Made by a program: the position numbers and the translations under genes | The notes under the pieces: generated by a model | The model's input: only the letters and a program-made list of their open reading frames with translations | Told to the model about the DNA's origin: nothing | Databases searched by the model: none | Part shown: in pieces, positions 1 through 10,574 of the stretch | How the letters are laid out: each line of letters opens with the position of its first letter | How positions within the stretch are numbered: the first letter of the stretch is position 1 | Source of the DNA: Lineus longissimus | Taxonomy: Eukaryota > Nemertea > Pilidiophora > Heteronemertea > Lineidae | NCBI RefSeq assembly: GCF_910592395.1 | Contig: NC_088317.1 | Location: forward strand, 13,456,001-13,520,000 | Length of the DNA stretch: 64,000 bases | Reading direction: 5' to 3'

Positions 1-3
1 TTC

Positions 4-665
4 TTGGTGTTCAGTGAAAGTAATGCAGAACATGCAAGGCACTTAGAAAGCATCTTCTTGGCTTTGAAAAAGCATCCACTCAAATTGTCTACACAAAAGT
101 GTAAATTGTTTCGAAGACGAGTCACATTTGTTGGCCACATAATCAGCATCAATGCTGAAGGTGTAGTTCAGGTGCAGGCTATGAACGATAAATGTTCAGC
201 AATTCGTAGCATGCCGCACCCTCGTTCCCCAAAACAAGTCAAACGGTTTATCGGAGCTGTTGGGTTTCTCAGTCTCTATTTGCCACGCCTCCAAGAATTG
301 GTTAAACCCCTTCATGATTTAACCAAACGCAACGACGCTTTCAACCGGCAAGCTTAGCACGAAGAAGCCTTCCAGAAGGTCAAGGAACTTCTTACCCCGC
401 CCCCATTTCTATGTGCCCCAGCACCACAAGGTCAGTTTGTTCTGTATTCAGATACATCGCGCATAGCCACAGGCTCATATTTGGCGCAAAGGGTTCAAGG
501 CAAAGAACGCATCATTGCGTATTATTCCAAACGTCTTCCTCAAGCCGCAGCAGCATATTCAGTCAGCGAACTTGAGTTATTTGGACTGTACATCAATATT
601 ACAGCTTTTCGATATCTTCTGCAGTCGCATTCCTTCTTAGCATACGTCGATCATAGTAGTCTCGT
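4..665 (+). pseudogene. pol: Ty3/gypsy pol fragment: RT thumb and RNase H
   Basis: The frame begins in the RT thumb/connection region (FVGHIIS...EGV, then KQVKRFIGAVGFLS and PLHDLTKRN), a signature of Ty3/gypsy pol. After an in-frame TAG at 355-357, at a place where relatives usually have Trp, the same frame continues into RNase H. The RNase H acidic residues are visible in LYSDTS, SELELFGL and AYVDHSSL. The domain is cut at about 665 by the inserted LINE and resumes at 1965. The RT catalytic palm is outside the window. Family assignment is from motif recognition; the nonsense codon and the insertion are read directly. Confidence 0.85.
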
Positions 666-671
666 TCAGAT
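666..671. repeat. Left target-site duplication of nested LINE
   Basis: TCAGAT here is repeated at 1959-1964, directly after the LINE's 5'-truncated end. Removing 672-1964 restores the RNase H reading frame across the junction. Confidence 0.7.
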
Positions 672-1958
672 AATAATTTTAATAATTTAATGATTTATTT
701 ATTTATATAGCGCCACTTTAAAATTAATTGTCAGTGCCGCTGTACAGTGAAGTGCATTTACACAATAAAACATACTTATTAAAACATATTTGCATACAGG
801 AAATTAAGTTAAAACATACGCCTCACTAAAAAGGTGGGTCTTGAGGGCAGATTTAAAAGATTTAAAACATTGAATGTTACGGATAAAAGTTGGAAGGGCA
901 TTCCAGAGACGATGGGCACAGATCCCGAAAGCTCTATCTCCCGTTGTCTTTTTCTTTGCAAATTGCCAAGCCAGGGTCGGGGCAGCAGATGCCCTTGTGT
1001 GTCTCTGGTGACCCTGGCCTTGGAGCGAAAGATAGTCGGGGCCTGTGCCGTGCACGGCTCTGAAAGCAAAAATTAGCACCTTAAAATGAATAATTCTTTG
1101 TGCAACTGGCAGCCAGTGAAGATGTTTGAGAACCGGAGTAATGTGATCATACTTTTTAGTGTTGGTAATAAGTCTTGCTGCCTGATTTTGCAGTTTCTGC
1201 AACCGACTGATTTCGTATGAAGGTAGACCATAAAATAAAGAGTTCTAGAAGTCTAGACGTGATGTTATGAATGCATGGACAAGACTAGTGAGAAGTTCAA
1301 CTGGAAGATACTTTTTAACTGATGCAATGTTGCGGAGGTGGTAAAAGCCAGCTGAGACTACCTTTGAAATATGGTTATGAACTGAAAGTTGATTGTCAAA
1401 AATTACTCCTAGATTTCTTGCAGACACACTGGGGCTGATAGCAGCATCACCTATTTTAATCGGTACATCACTTGGACAATGCTCGTTCTGGTACGGTAAT
1501 CGCAGGAGAAGAAATTCTGTTTTCAAGTCGTTTAATTTAAGCTTGTTGGCTGCCATCCAGTGTCTGACCTCGACAAGGCACCGCTCAATTTTGGACAAAG
1601 TGCTTAGTAGCGAATTAGCGTCTTTGAATTTGAAGGAGTGCCAGTTTTGTGCGTCATCCGCATAGAAATGAGAGCTGATGTTATGTGATTTTATGAGATC
1701 AGCCAGTGGATAGGTATAACATGAGAATAACAAAGGGCCTAAAACGCTACCCTGGGGAACACCAAACCTTAGGTCATGGACCTCAGATAGGCTCGAGCCA
1801 ACCTTCACTCTGAAGTGACGATCTGAAAGATACGATTTGAACCATGCCAATGCACTGACATGAATTCCGAATACATCCTTGAGCCGATCTATCATAATTT
1901 GGTGGTCAATGGTATCAAAAGCAGCTGAAAGATCAAGCAGCACCATGGCTACTCCATC
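672..1958 (-). mobile_element. CR1-like non-LTR retrotransposon (LINE), 5'-truncated
   Basis: This minus-strand LINE is inserted in the RNase H region of the Ty3/gypsy element. It starts (5') inside the RT domain near 1958 and ends (3') near 672 with a tail GCGCTATATAAATAAATAAA running into AT repeats. Such tails suit CR1/L2-like elements. It is flanked by TCAGAT on both sides. A related 3' end sits in the minisatellite near 44192-44355, so this LINE family has inserted at least twice in the window. Confidence 0.85.
804..1955 (-). pseudogene. LINE reverse transcriptase fragment
   Basis: Read from 1955 downward, the protein starts with MVLLDLSAAFDTIDH (RT motif A), then FGVPQGSVLGPLLF (motif B) and FYADDAQ (the catalytic YADD box). 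The C-terminal part follows (LQNQAARLI, WLPVAQRI, GDRAFGICAHRLWNALP). A TAG at about 1245, in the SRLDF(C/Y)NSL region, splits the frame into two ORFs (1245-1946 and 804-1202). The endonuclease domain and the start of RT are missing. The copy is inactive. Confidence 0.88.
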
Positions 1959-1964
1959 TCAGAT
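1959..1964. repeat. Right target-site duplication of nested LINE
   Basis: TCAGAT, the partner of 666-671. Confidence 0.7.
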
Positions 1965-2697
1965 TGTGAAGAGTAAGAGTGAGCCATGTACACTGCGTTT
2001 ACAAAAGCTTCTTGAGAGATTGTATCATTATTCATTTGAGTTGGCTTATAAGAAAGGTACGGATCTAGTTGTCAGTGATTTCTTGTCAAGAGTACCAGTG
2101 GATGACGACGATCAATTTGATCGCATCATGCCTATTGCATTCCCAGCCCAAGAATGGCATGTGCCAAGGTCTCAGCATCTTGACTTCTGTAATTCAGACA
2201 GTTGTCATTTCGGTTGCCTAGATTGTGCTTATCCTGCTGTCAGTGCTCCCACAAGACCCGTAACCAGGTCCTTTGCTCGACAGAATGCAATACCCATTGC
2301 ACCACTGTTCAAGGACGGACGTCAAGCTGTGAATCCACCCCAAGTCCAGCAACAAAGGGAAGATCATCCTGTGCCACTGCCTCCAAGGCCTGTACCTCAA
2401 CCAAGACCTGTTCCTGCACCCCGGCCACCTCGACGCCAAGCCATTCCTGCCAGGGCTCCGAGACTAATGATACCACCACAAGTGGTCCAGCCAAAGGCCC
2501 AGCCAGCTGATATTGAAGTGCCAGAGCCAAGATTGGTTGACAGAGTGATCAACAAGAATGCTCGAGCTCAGGAAGAACACATCAAACAGTGTCCACCAGA
2601 ATTTTTGCTCACACCTGAGCCATTAGTACCAAAGATTGATCACGTGACTGCAAGTCACATACCTAATCAGGCATGTGACTGCAAGTCACATACCTAA
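1965..2697 (+). pseudogene. pol: Ty3/gypsy pol: RNase H end and proline-rich linker
   Basis: This continues the frame broken at 665. It gives the end of RNase H (KSKSEPCTLRLQKLLERLYH, YKKGTDLVVSDFLSR) and then about 170 residues of low-complexity linker rich in Pro, Arg and Gln (PRPVPQPRPVPAPRPPRRQ). Long proline-rich linkers before integrase occur in some Ty3/gypsy lineages of marine animals. The frame ends early because of the 31-bp tandem duplication at 2644-2705. ATG codons before 1965 belong to the LINE and are not relevant. Confidence 0.8.
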
Positions 2698-2705
2698 TCA
2701 GGCTG
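2644..2705. repeat. 31-bp direct tandem duplication causing a frameshift
   Basis: The block GTGACTGCAAGTCACATACC... occurs at 2644 and again at 2675. The period of 31 is 1 modulo 3, so the duplication moves the pol frame by one base exactly where the linker ORF stops and the integrase ORF begins. Confidence 0.9.
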
Positions 2706-4165
2706 AACTGAACAAAGTGCTAAAAGTAATCAAGCGTAAGGTCATTCGGGATTACAATTTGCCATTTGACGGTCAGCAGTTTCGCATTGCTCAACAGGCG
2801 TCACCATTCTTCAAGCCTATCTTCGACTATCTTGCACACAACATTCTCCCAGCAGACAAGAAAGCTGCTAGGTCCATCATGCTTAGATCTGAACAGTATT
2901 TGTTGTGCAACAATATTTTGTTTCGGTTGTTCTTCCCAGCAAATAGTGATGGTAATTATTGTTTTCAACTTGCTGTTCCTAAAAAGGTTATCGATCCACT
3001 CATTAGCCGATTTCACGACTCCGTTACTGCCAATCACCAAGGTTGCGTACGCACATTTCTAACACTGCGAAAGTCGTATTACTTTCTGTCAATGTACCAG
3101 AGGATTATATCATATATTCAGTCATGTAGCAATTGTCAGCAATTTAAAGGGAAAGCCGACAAGGACAGGCCATACCATGAGCGGATTCCTGCGAGATATT
3201 GTCCCTTTGAAACAATCTCACTTGATTTCAAAACAATGGTTCCGTCCATATCAGGTTACCGTCACTTGATGGTAGTAAGTTGTGCAGCAACTCGTTTTAT
3301 TGTCTGTGTCCCCCAATAGAATTTAGAGGCAGTGACAATAGCAGAAGTTCTCATTCAACGTGTTCTGTGTGATTTTGGTATTCCTGAAGTCATTATCTGT
3401 GATACAGCGACATCATTGACCGGAAAGATCATTACTCTGTTGTGTGAAACTCTTAACATTTCTCAAAAAATCATTTCAGTCGGAAATCATGGTTCCCTTC
3501 ATGTTGAGCGTCAAATTCAGTCAGTAGCCAATTTGATCAAGGTGAATCTCAGCCAATATGGACAAGATTGGGTTCGCTATTACAGTGTTGCTCAGTACTC
3601 GTTCAATTCATTCTGCTCTAGTTACCTCGGTGTTCATTGCCCATTCTACCTTGTCTTCTTGCGTGAACCCACCGACATTACCGGACTAAACTTCAAACCA
3701 GTCTTGGGATTGTCACACTCGCAAACTGAGTACGTTGAACATCTGAAAGACAAATTTCAGAATGTCTCTAAGCTAATGTTACAGCTGCAAGAGCATCAAC
3801 AACAAACTCAGAATCAGAAGTTTGCTCAAAAGCTTCATAAGTGTCAGGTTTATGAACAAGGTCAACTGGTTTATCTGCATAAACCATCCAGCTCCTCCTT
3901 GACAGGCAACACCAAGAAATTCACTGCGTCTTGGGTAGGTCCTTTCGTTATTCATCAGGTTCTTGATCGAACCTACTATATCTTATCAGACCTGGAAGGT
4001 AGGATTTTGAAGGATGTTTTTAACTTCAACCGGTTAAAACCAGCATTCTTGAAAGCTACGGATCATGAAAACATCAGCAATTTGCAAAAGTTGCGGCAAG
4101 CTTTGAGGTCCAATGAGAACACTGAGGTCAATTCAACCAACTGTGCTACTGAGTACAATTCATAG
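2675..4165 (+). pseudogene. pol: Ty3/gypsy integrase with C-terminal domain
   Basis: The N-terminal zinc finger is visible as RFHDSVTANH followed by SCSNCQQFK (HHCC type). The catalytic core follows: first Asp in ISLDFK, second in IICDTATS, Glu in HVERQIQ. This is a degenerate but recognisable DDE core. A TAG at 3317-3319 interrupts the core without changing frame. After the core come Gln-rich and basic stretches and a C-terminal chromatin/DNA-binding type segment (ASWVGPFVIHQVLDRTYYIL, then FNFNRLKPAF), as in gypsy integrases. The stop at 4163-4165 is natural. Integrase joins cDNA ends to host DNA; this copy cannot make full-length protein. Confidence 0.85.
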
Positions 4166-4206
4166 ATGAGCTTGGTCAACAGCTCCCCTCCGCTCAGGAT
4201 TGTTAA

Positions 4207-4905
4207 ATGATATTCTATGCTAAGGCAAATCCTTTGGACCTGGAGTCTTACACGGAATGTTTGGAACACAACAATGGTTTTGCTGCATCTTGCAAACTCT
4301 CTGATCAACAACAACAAACATTGTTAAAGGTCTTAGAGAATGCCCCATCTTCTGAGGCTGTGTACACTGTTGAAAGAGCTAAGTTCAAAGGAGCCAATAT
4401 ACATCTCTTATTGTCTGTCCCATTGCGTGATAAGCCATACAGATTTTGGTGGGATCCACAGTGTGATATCAACTGTCCACAGGTAGTTGAAGCCATCCTG
4501 GATCCAAACAATCGAGTCAGATCGCCTCAGAAATTCATCAAGCACCTGTATTCTTTGTAAGTCATACAATATTTGTAGCGGTGCATCAACGGGTTGTGCT
4601 GTCCAGACTACAAGTATTCGTATGGTAGAGAAACCATGCATGTGTATTATCTTCAAGGTATTCCTATCGGTGAAAAAAAACACAAGGTTTTTGTTAGTTT
4701 TCATGTAGACCTTATGAAGTCATTAGTGAGGAATAAGTTTGCCTTTTGTGGTTATAGGGTCGTTCTTCTTCCACAATTGTGTGCGAGCAGTGCTCATTAT
4801 TCAGTACTAAACAGTGGTTTTACTAGTGAACAATGGAGTCGTAACATTTCAAGCCCATTCCTTGATACTTGTGCGAATACAACAGCTTCGCTCGGTCATA
4901 AATAA
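4207..4905 (+). pseudogene. Extra ORF downstream of integrase, unknown function
   Basis: Two ORFs in the same frame (4207-4560 and 4594-4905) are separated only by a TAA at 4558-4560 and a TAG at 4576-4578. They probably represent one former protein of about 230 aa. I see no domain I recognise, and no signal peptide or membrane segment that would suggest an envelope protein. The position between integrase and the polypurine tract is where some Ty3/gypsy elements carry accessory ORFs. It may also be an old captured host gene or a chance open frame. That the stops are secondary is inferred. Confidence 0.4.
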
Positions 4906-5837
4906 GGATCGACAGTACACACAAGTGTGCTCCAATACTGAATAATATTATCATTATTATGTTAAATAAAATAAATGGCCAATTTTTTTTTCACGATAAT
5001 CTGGGTACGTAGCATCATACCACCTCACTATCAAGCGCGTTTGTGGATTTGTGTGTATAACTTTTGGAGCATTGTGTTTTGATTTTTTTTTTCACTGCAT
5101 CACTTGTTGGCAAAATGCCAAACACTGTGTTTGAACAAAAATGTACTCAATGCTTCAGCATTGTTTCCAGGATTCAGTTCCAGGAAAGTCATGTGATGTC
5201 AATATTGACATTTCCTTAAAGTACATTGTGTACATTAGCCATAGCCACCATACATCTATGGTTACACTGAGGCTATGCATGAACATTAGGATCTGACAGT
5301 GCATTCTTTGATTGTTATTATTGTTGTTCTTATGTCAGTGTTTAAAATTAAACTTTGTGCGATTATAAGTGAATTTGTACAAACTTTTGAGAAGTTCTTG
5401 GTAGAAATTTCTCATCTTTTGGTAATTTCTGTTGTTAATTTTTTTATAAACTTTTCGGAACAAGGCCACTCCTTTTTAAGATTATAGTAGTGATACTAAG
5501 CCCTGCATAACTAACAATTTCATTTCAGGCTAGCTGTGCTCGATTTATTGTGCTTTAATGTCTACTATCTCGATGTAAGTATAACCAGTAAAAGTCTATT
5601 CCACTGTGGAACTGCATTCTCTGACTCTGTTAAATTTAGTTGAGATTAGCTCAGTATCTTAAATTTTCATTACTTAATTATCAGCACGGTATCCCCGTTT
5701 CCCATTATCTGTATTAATGCTTTGGAAGTTTAAATGCCTCAGTGGTCGGAATGTATAAACACTTCCAAAGATTTTAAACAACTTGTTCTTGCTTCAAGTC
5801 CAAACTGGTGTCTTATTCGAAATCAAGTTCGTAATTT
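4906..5837 (+). other. 3' non-coding region of the Ty3/gypsy element
   Basis: About 930 bases of AT-rich DNA lie between the extra ORF and the polypurine tract. A 62-aa hydrophobic ORF at 5299 shows no recognisable motif and I do not call it a gene. It is probably the element's untranslated 3' leader. Confidence 0.5.
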
Positions 5838-5849
5838 AAACAAGGGGGA
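5838..5849 (+). promoter_or_regulatory. Polypurine tract (plus-strand primer site)
   Basis: AAACAAGGGGGA directly precedes the TGTTATG start of the LTR. This is the expected place and composition for an LTR-retrotransposon polypurine tract. Confidence 0.7.
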
Positions 5850-6082
5850 TGTTATGTATAGCTTAGACCTCTTCGTTAGGAGCCTCAAGCCTCAGTACCC
5901 TCTGTCACGTGACCACGTGGAAGGAGGCTGGCCATAGTGGAAACTGGGTCAATCCGTCAGAAGTGCGTGGACCTCCGTTCAGGTAGGCCACGCTGCATGT
6001 TCCGACCTCTACGCTCAGTATTTACTGATATAATAAACGATGTAAAAGGATACCATTGTTTGGCTTCGATCCCAACACGACA
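5850..6082 (+). repeat. 3' LTR of the Ty3/gypsy element
   Basis: It starts TGTTATG after the polypurine tract and ends ...AACACGACA, giving TG...CA ends and about 233 bp. It carries an AATAAA-type polyadenylation signal near 6031. The end could instead be at the AACA near 6077. The bases following the CA (TGGTGGAGAC) look like a tRNA primer-binding site, which would normally follow a 5' LTR. Confidence 0.6.
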
Positions 6083-8454
6083 TGGTGGAGACTGGTGGTG
6101 ACTTGTTCCTTTAATAGGAATTAACATCTATTTCAACAAGGGTTTAGGCGAATATGGGTCGTCGTATTGTTTGATGCCAGGACTCCACGCCAAAACAACA
6201 GAGCGTCACCAAGTTTGGGAATGTGGTGGCCTATTTATAGGACGGCTCATTTAGAAATCTGGCAGAATTACATGTATTCACTTGGGAACCCAGATAAACT
6301 CCATAACTCGTTTTTGTTGCTGTGTATGTCTGTGAGAAGTATTTGACAGAAACATTTCACAACACTAGTGTTGTGATCTGTGAACTATCCTAGATAGCTA
6401 CGCCGGAGGTGCTCTATACTGGTTTTTGGTGCCTTTATTTGTTGCTATTAGCTTTATAGTGGCGATTTATTGATGGGATGGATGGCATCCTGGGTTAGGG
6501 TTAGAGATGTGGAAAATTTTACAACGATTGGAGTTATTTAAATTTACAGTACAAGTGAAGTAATACATATAGAAAATAAACATGGCAGCATTGATAGCAT
6601 GCATATTGAAATGAAGTCCGCAATTATGAACAGTACTGACATATGGTTATCTGTTCATGCTACATAATTGGTTAATCTGATATTTGATTGACATTTTTCA
6701 CAAAAGAAAAAAAAATAATTGTTTGTTGCATTGATTTAATGTAAGAACACAAATATAGGTGGCCCGGAGGGGTTCTAATCACGTGATTTATGTATGCAAA
6801 TACGCAAAATTTATTTCATGTCTCAGATTTTTGATTGGCTATCGTCAGCACAAACGGAAGCAAAATGCCGTCAGCGCAGTGCGATGATTTTAGCGAAACT
6901 TTGCATATTTCATCGCACGATTATCGAATAAATAGACATTAAAAACCGGCTAGTATGAGGTTATTTGTTTAAGAAGAGTATGATAAACTCAATGGTGGCT
7001 TTCTTTTATGTTGTCATTGGGTTTACTGGATTAAATCAATACCTCTTAGACCAAAGAGAACTCTCTGCATAGACCAAACATCGCCCCATGTGCTCTCACA
7101 CAAATATTCGTAGGACTTTCGCCTGTGTGATGGGTTAAGCTGGAGATCGTTCCAAGAACAGTAAAACCATAAACACTGCCCATCTTTGATGATGGGCAGT
7201 CTTAATAAGAAGTTTTTCAGCGATAAATATACGCAGAATGAAGCAATTCGCCGGTAGGCCCTTTGATTGTGTAGATTTTCTTGGTCATCGCGTGGTAAAA
7301 TAAACCAATGAACAGCGCCCGTGCGCCAATGATTGACAGCTGGATAGGCATCTTGAATGATGTCGCCAAATCGAAAAAACAAGAGGCCACTTGCGATCTA
7401 ATTTCTCGGGAAATAAGAATACGAATGAGATTACACTTACACCTAAATAATCTAATTGGTCAATTCTTCAATATTCTCCTTGGATTTTACGGCAAAAGGA
7501 TGGGTGGAAGACACGTAGCTTTGTGAAGGAACTCAACATACTGCTCGATTGGCAGCCCAAAATTCCCGCAGACTTGCTACGTAATAGTTTTTGCACGATC
7601 AATCTTGAGCTCGCAATTAATAATAGTAATAATTTGGCAATATATATGAGATGGAAGGACTTAATGAGCAAGATAACGAATTTAATGAAGACTAAGGTTT
7701 TATTCCGATACGACAAATTCTTGCAACGCGATTAGCATTTCAACAACTGCCGCGCATGCTATCCCCGGGCTGGCTGCTATCGTCATTCGTAGTCAATCCA
7801 TGAATCAACAAGGCAACCTCGCCGTTGAGCTGAAACAAATTGATTCAGCGCCTACACTTTTACTCCGATTTGGCTCAAAATTGATGACAAAGAGGCTGAA
7901 TGTACTGCACACAATTCCCAGGAGCCAAATTTCGAAAAAATGATTTTAAAGATTTTTTTCTGAGTAAAAATGGCCGTTGCTAGGCATGGTTGCTAGGCGA
8001 ATGATGCCACACACATGATGACGGAAAAACTCATGAAAAGGGTCTGCACTAGCGCTAGCGACGACCCATTTAGTCCGGGAGCCAAAGGCTGATATTTACC
8101 TGAACCTGGAAATGCCGGATGAAGTTTTTTTCTTTGCTGTTTTCACTAGTCTAGGGGATGCTCATCATGATTCAAGAGGGTGCCCGGTGATATCTCTTGA
8201 GCAATTTTCAAAATATGCAAATTAGGTCCGCCATTACGGAAATTCCGTTAATTGACTATATCTCAATTGATATGCATCATACCATAACGAAATTGGTGTC
8301 TATACCTAGGTTATCAGGGTCTATCTTACAAATGATACTATAACTGATGTAATTGTATGCTTACATGCCACTGAAATGTGCAAATTAGATGCTGCCATTA
8401 CCAAAATCTCAAGGATGATAAAAAGAATTAGTTTATGCCTAGACTATATCAGAG
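6083..8454. other. Non-coding stretch, no gene recognised
   Basis: Apart from the PBS-like start I see no supported gene. A 119-aa minus ORF (7023-7382) and a 70-aa plus ORF near 7523 show no motifs. The last 300 bases before 8455 are AT-rich and may be an intron, ending in a possible acceptor near 8453. Confidence 0.4.
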
Positions 8455-9273
8455 ATGACCATACATAATGCAACTGTGTTTCTTATGATGTCTTACGTTA
8501 GGGCAGAACGTGAGGGTGACTTGCTCCTCCACCTTGCGACATTTAGACGAATGCTCCCATACTACTTTGCTGCCAGTCATGTTCATTACGCTAGGTACGG
8601 ACTCTACCACCTGCGCACAATGGAGAAACTCCCGCCTCATGTTTTGAGCCATTTCATGAAAGGAGAACATGTGACTCGTCACATTCAAGGTATTTGGAAT
8701 GGCATTTGGAGTGACCAGTTCATTGAGTCCACATTTATGAGGTACGGCCACGGTTCCGGAGGGATTATAGGAATCACCCTGAAGGAAGAAACTCTGAAGG
8801 TTTGGGCGCTCAGTCGTCATTTGTCCTGCAAGATTGAATCCAACCTGGACGAGATGGAGGAGGGTGAGACATCACACATCAGTCAGCTCTACCACAAAGA
8901 AGAGGGAAAAGCTCGAATTCAATCTGATGGCAAAGACAGGACTGGAATCCGTCAAAAGTTGGACGCGTACATCGATCCATTAGACCTGAAAGAACATCCC
9001 GATGGAATAGTGAACATTGCCAGTGGAAGGGTGGCTATACCTGCAGTGAATGTGCACGATGCAGTGTCCATTGGAGAAACGATGCTTGCAAACTTTAAGA
9101 AGGACTTGCCCAGTGGCTTCTATAACACCATATCAAAAAAGGTTACAACTATGGCCGTAGTGGACAAGTCTAAACAGGTTGCCGACACAAAAGCATATGA
9201 TCTCAATGCAATATATGCTAGGGTTATTGCCTTGCTGGCAAGTGACCGTAAATGTCATTCTGCATCTTTTTAA
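8455..9273 (+). CDS. C-terminal part of an uncharacterised multicopy family
   Basis: This is an open frame of 272 aa with no lesion. I recognise the pattern of a large family of 'uncharacterized proteins' found in many copies in cnidarians, lancelets, molluscs and some insects. The family features are YVRAEREGDLLLHLATFRRM (residues 14-33), YFAASHVHYARYG (37-49), IWSDQFIESTFMR (84-96), a Gly-rich turn SGGIIG (101-106), then IVNIASGRVA and LPSGFYNTISKKVTT near the C-terminus. The function is unknown. The N-terminal zinc-finger half seen in the relative at 30525-33013 is absent, so this is an exon or a truncated copy; AG just before the ATG may be a splice acceptor. Multicopy behaviour suggests a mobile-element origin, but I see no terminal repeats around it. 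Confidence 0.65.
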   Translation: MTIHNATVFLMMSYVRAEREGDLLLHLATFRRMLPYYFAASHVHYARYGLYHLRTMEKLPPHVLSHFMKGEHVTRHIQGIWNGIWSDQFIESTFMRYGHGSGGIIGITLKEETLKVWALSRHLSCKIESNLDEMEEGETSHISQLYHKEEGKARIQSDGKDRTGIRQKLDAYIDPLDLKEHPDGIVNIASGRVAIPAVNVHDAVSIGETMLANFKKDLPSGFYNTISKKVTTMAVVDKSKQVADTKAYDLNAIYARVIALLASDRKCHSASF

Positions 9274-9750
9274 TTTTTACCTGCCTATGTAAGAGAGTGC
9301 ATATCAGTGAACACATTCCGTGAGACCATTTTCACGATTGAACAGAATACACTGCTTTAGCATCGAAAATTCATTGATCTGTAGACTTCTCACAAATGTT
9401 CAAATTATGATGTTTTCATCAACTTACGGGCCCCCATGATTTACACTATGCATCTTAGTATGTGCGCATGCTACACTGTAGCATTAATTGGCGATCAAGC
9501 ACCTAGTTTATGAGGTATCGCCTTCAGAATTTGAAGTAACGAAAGCGTACGCAGGTCTACCCATATCGGCGTACGCTGATCTATTAAGCAAAAGGCACGC
9601 AAGTCAACTCATGCATGATAAGGATCAACTAACTCCATCAAATCAAAGTCAAATTTGCCTATCAATATTCTACCGAAAGACATTTTAAATGCAAATATCA
9701 TATCAAATGATATACAGTAATCTAAAACATTCTGAAGGGTGTCAGTGACG
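9274..9750. other. Non-coding, no gene recognised
   Basis: This is a 3' flank of the preceding ORF. A 66-aa ORF at 9488 has no recognisable motif. Confidence 0.4.
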
Positions 9751-9758
9751 AGTTATTG

Positions 9759-9817
9759 AAAAAATAGATTTTCAAGTCAAGTTTCTTAAAGAAACTTGAC
9801 TTGAAAATCTATTTTTT
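9759..9817. repeat. Near-perfect 59-bp palindrome
   Basis: The arms are 29 nt each around a single A at 9788, matching base for base from AAAAAATAGATTTTCAAGTC to its complement. It would form a long hairpin or cruciform. It may be a tiny foldback element or the centre of an inverted duplication. Confidence 0.95.
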
Positions 9818-9914
9818 TATCTATTAACTGTCGGACGAAAAAAACCTTGAGGAAGTCGAAATATTGTCTGGAAATGAGCAGTGGTGTAGCGAAACTTAAT
9901 ACGCACTGTCTAGA

Positions 9915-9970
9915 TGAACGGGAGCCGTATTCCCTGGTCAGGGTATAAGGGAGTTCTTTGGCGCATGCCA
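9915..9970. repeat. Left arm of a diverged inverted duplication
   Basis: The segment from ACGGGAGCCGTATTCCCTGG to GGGAGTTCTTTGGCGCATG has a diverged inverted counterpart at 10575-10640. The pair could be the ends of an old 730-bp TIR element that contains the tRNA-like unit. Confidence 0.5.
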
Positions 9971-10197
9971 AAAACATTTTTCCCTCAACTGGGTCGAGTC
10001 ACAGCTAAGAATTAATACTCCAAGTCTACAGACATGACAGTGACGGATGCACACGTTTTGATTCAAACAATCAATAGCTTTTTTTAATGCATTGGGCGAA
10101 TGTGAAAATGCTTTTCTACAATATTTTAAGTGAAGAAACATCAAGCGTAAGATTCAAATCTAAGATCCCGTTAAGGCCAATGTCCATCAGAAAAAGC

Positions 10198-10272
10198 GCC
10201 GTGGCCTAGTGGATACGGCATTGGTCCCAAGCCCCGGCGTCCCCGGTTTGAATCCCACATTGACCTTTTTTT
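10198..10272 (+). ncRNA. tRNA-like Pol III unit (tRNA pseudogene or SINE head)
   Basis: An exact A-box (TGGCCTAGTGG, 10202-10212) and a near-consensus B-box (GGTTTGAATCC, 10245-10255) are spaced as in tRNAs, and a T7 run at 10266-10272 could terminate Pol III. The T-stem and acceptor stem do not pair properly, so it is probably not a working tRNA. A tRNA-derived SINE remnant is the alternative. Confidence 0.55.
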
Positions 10273-10574
10273 AATTTTCTGCCTGTGATTATCCTTCTTA
10301 ATGTTGCGATAATATTTCTTCATTTGTCATAAAAAAGGCTGACTTTCACGCCAACATAACAGACAATATCATGCATATCTTCCGCATCTATAAAAGTTAG
10401 ATTTAAAGGATCTTTTCCACGACATTTCATGATTTTGTCACATACACGGGCAGTAAATACTCGAAATATGCTAGTACATGTATATATGTATTCAAAAATA
10501 TAACTTACAAGTTATAGTTCTGTTATCATAGTGTACTATACCACGTGTGTGGCTAGAGATACGGGAAGTGCTTG

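Larger units (their letters stand above)
1..6082 (+). mobile_element. Ty3/gypsy-type LTR retrotransposon, 3' part, decayed
   Basis: The window opens inside pol of an LTR retrotransposon and runs through to its 3' LTR. The order RT thumb, RNase H, linker, integrase, extra ORF, polypurine tract, LTR fits Ty3/gypsy elements. The 5' LTR, gag, protease and most of RT lie off the window. The coding part is broken by a TAG at 355-357, a nested LINE at 672-1958, a 31-bp tandem duplication at 2644-2705 that shifts the frame, and a TAG at 3317-3319. This copy is therefore dead. The right boundary rests on LTR-like ends only, because the partner LTR and the target duplication are not visible. Confidence 0.85.

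Noticed and set aside
5299-5487. 62-aa hydrophobic ORF before the polypurine tract, considered as an envelope remnant
   Set aside because: Too short, no signal peptide or glycosylation pattern, and AT-rich DNA readily yields such frames.
7023-7382. 119-aa minus-strand ORF
   Set aside because: No motif, no splice context and a composition like translated non-coding DNA.
10198-10272. Functional tRNA gene
   Set aside because: The Pol III boxes are good but the acceptor and T stems do not pair, so only a tRNA-like unit is claimed.
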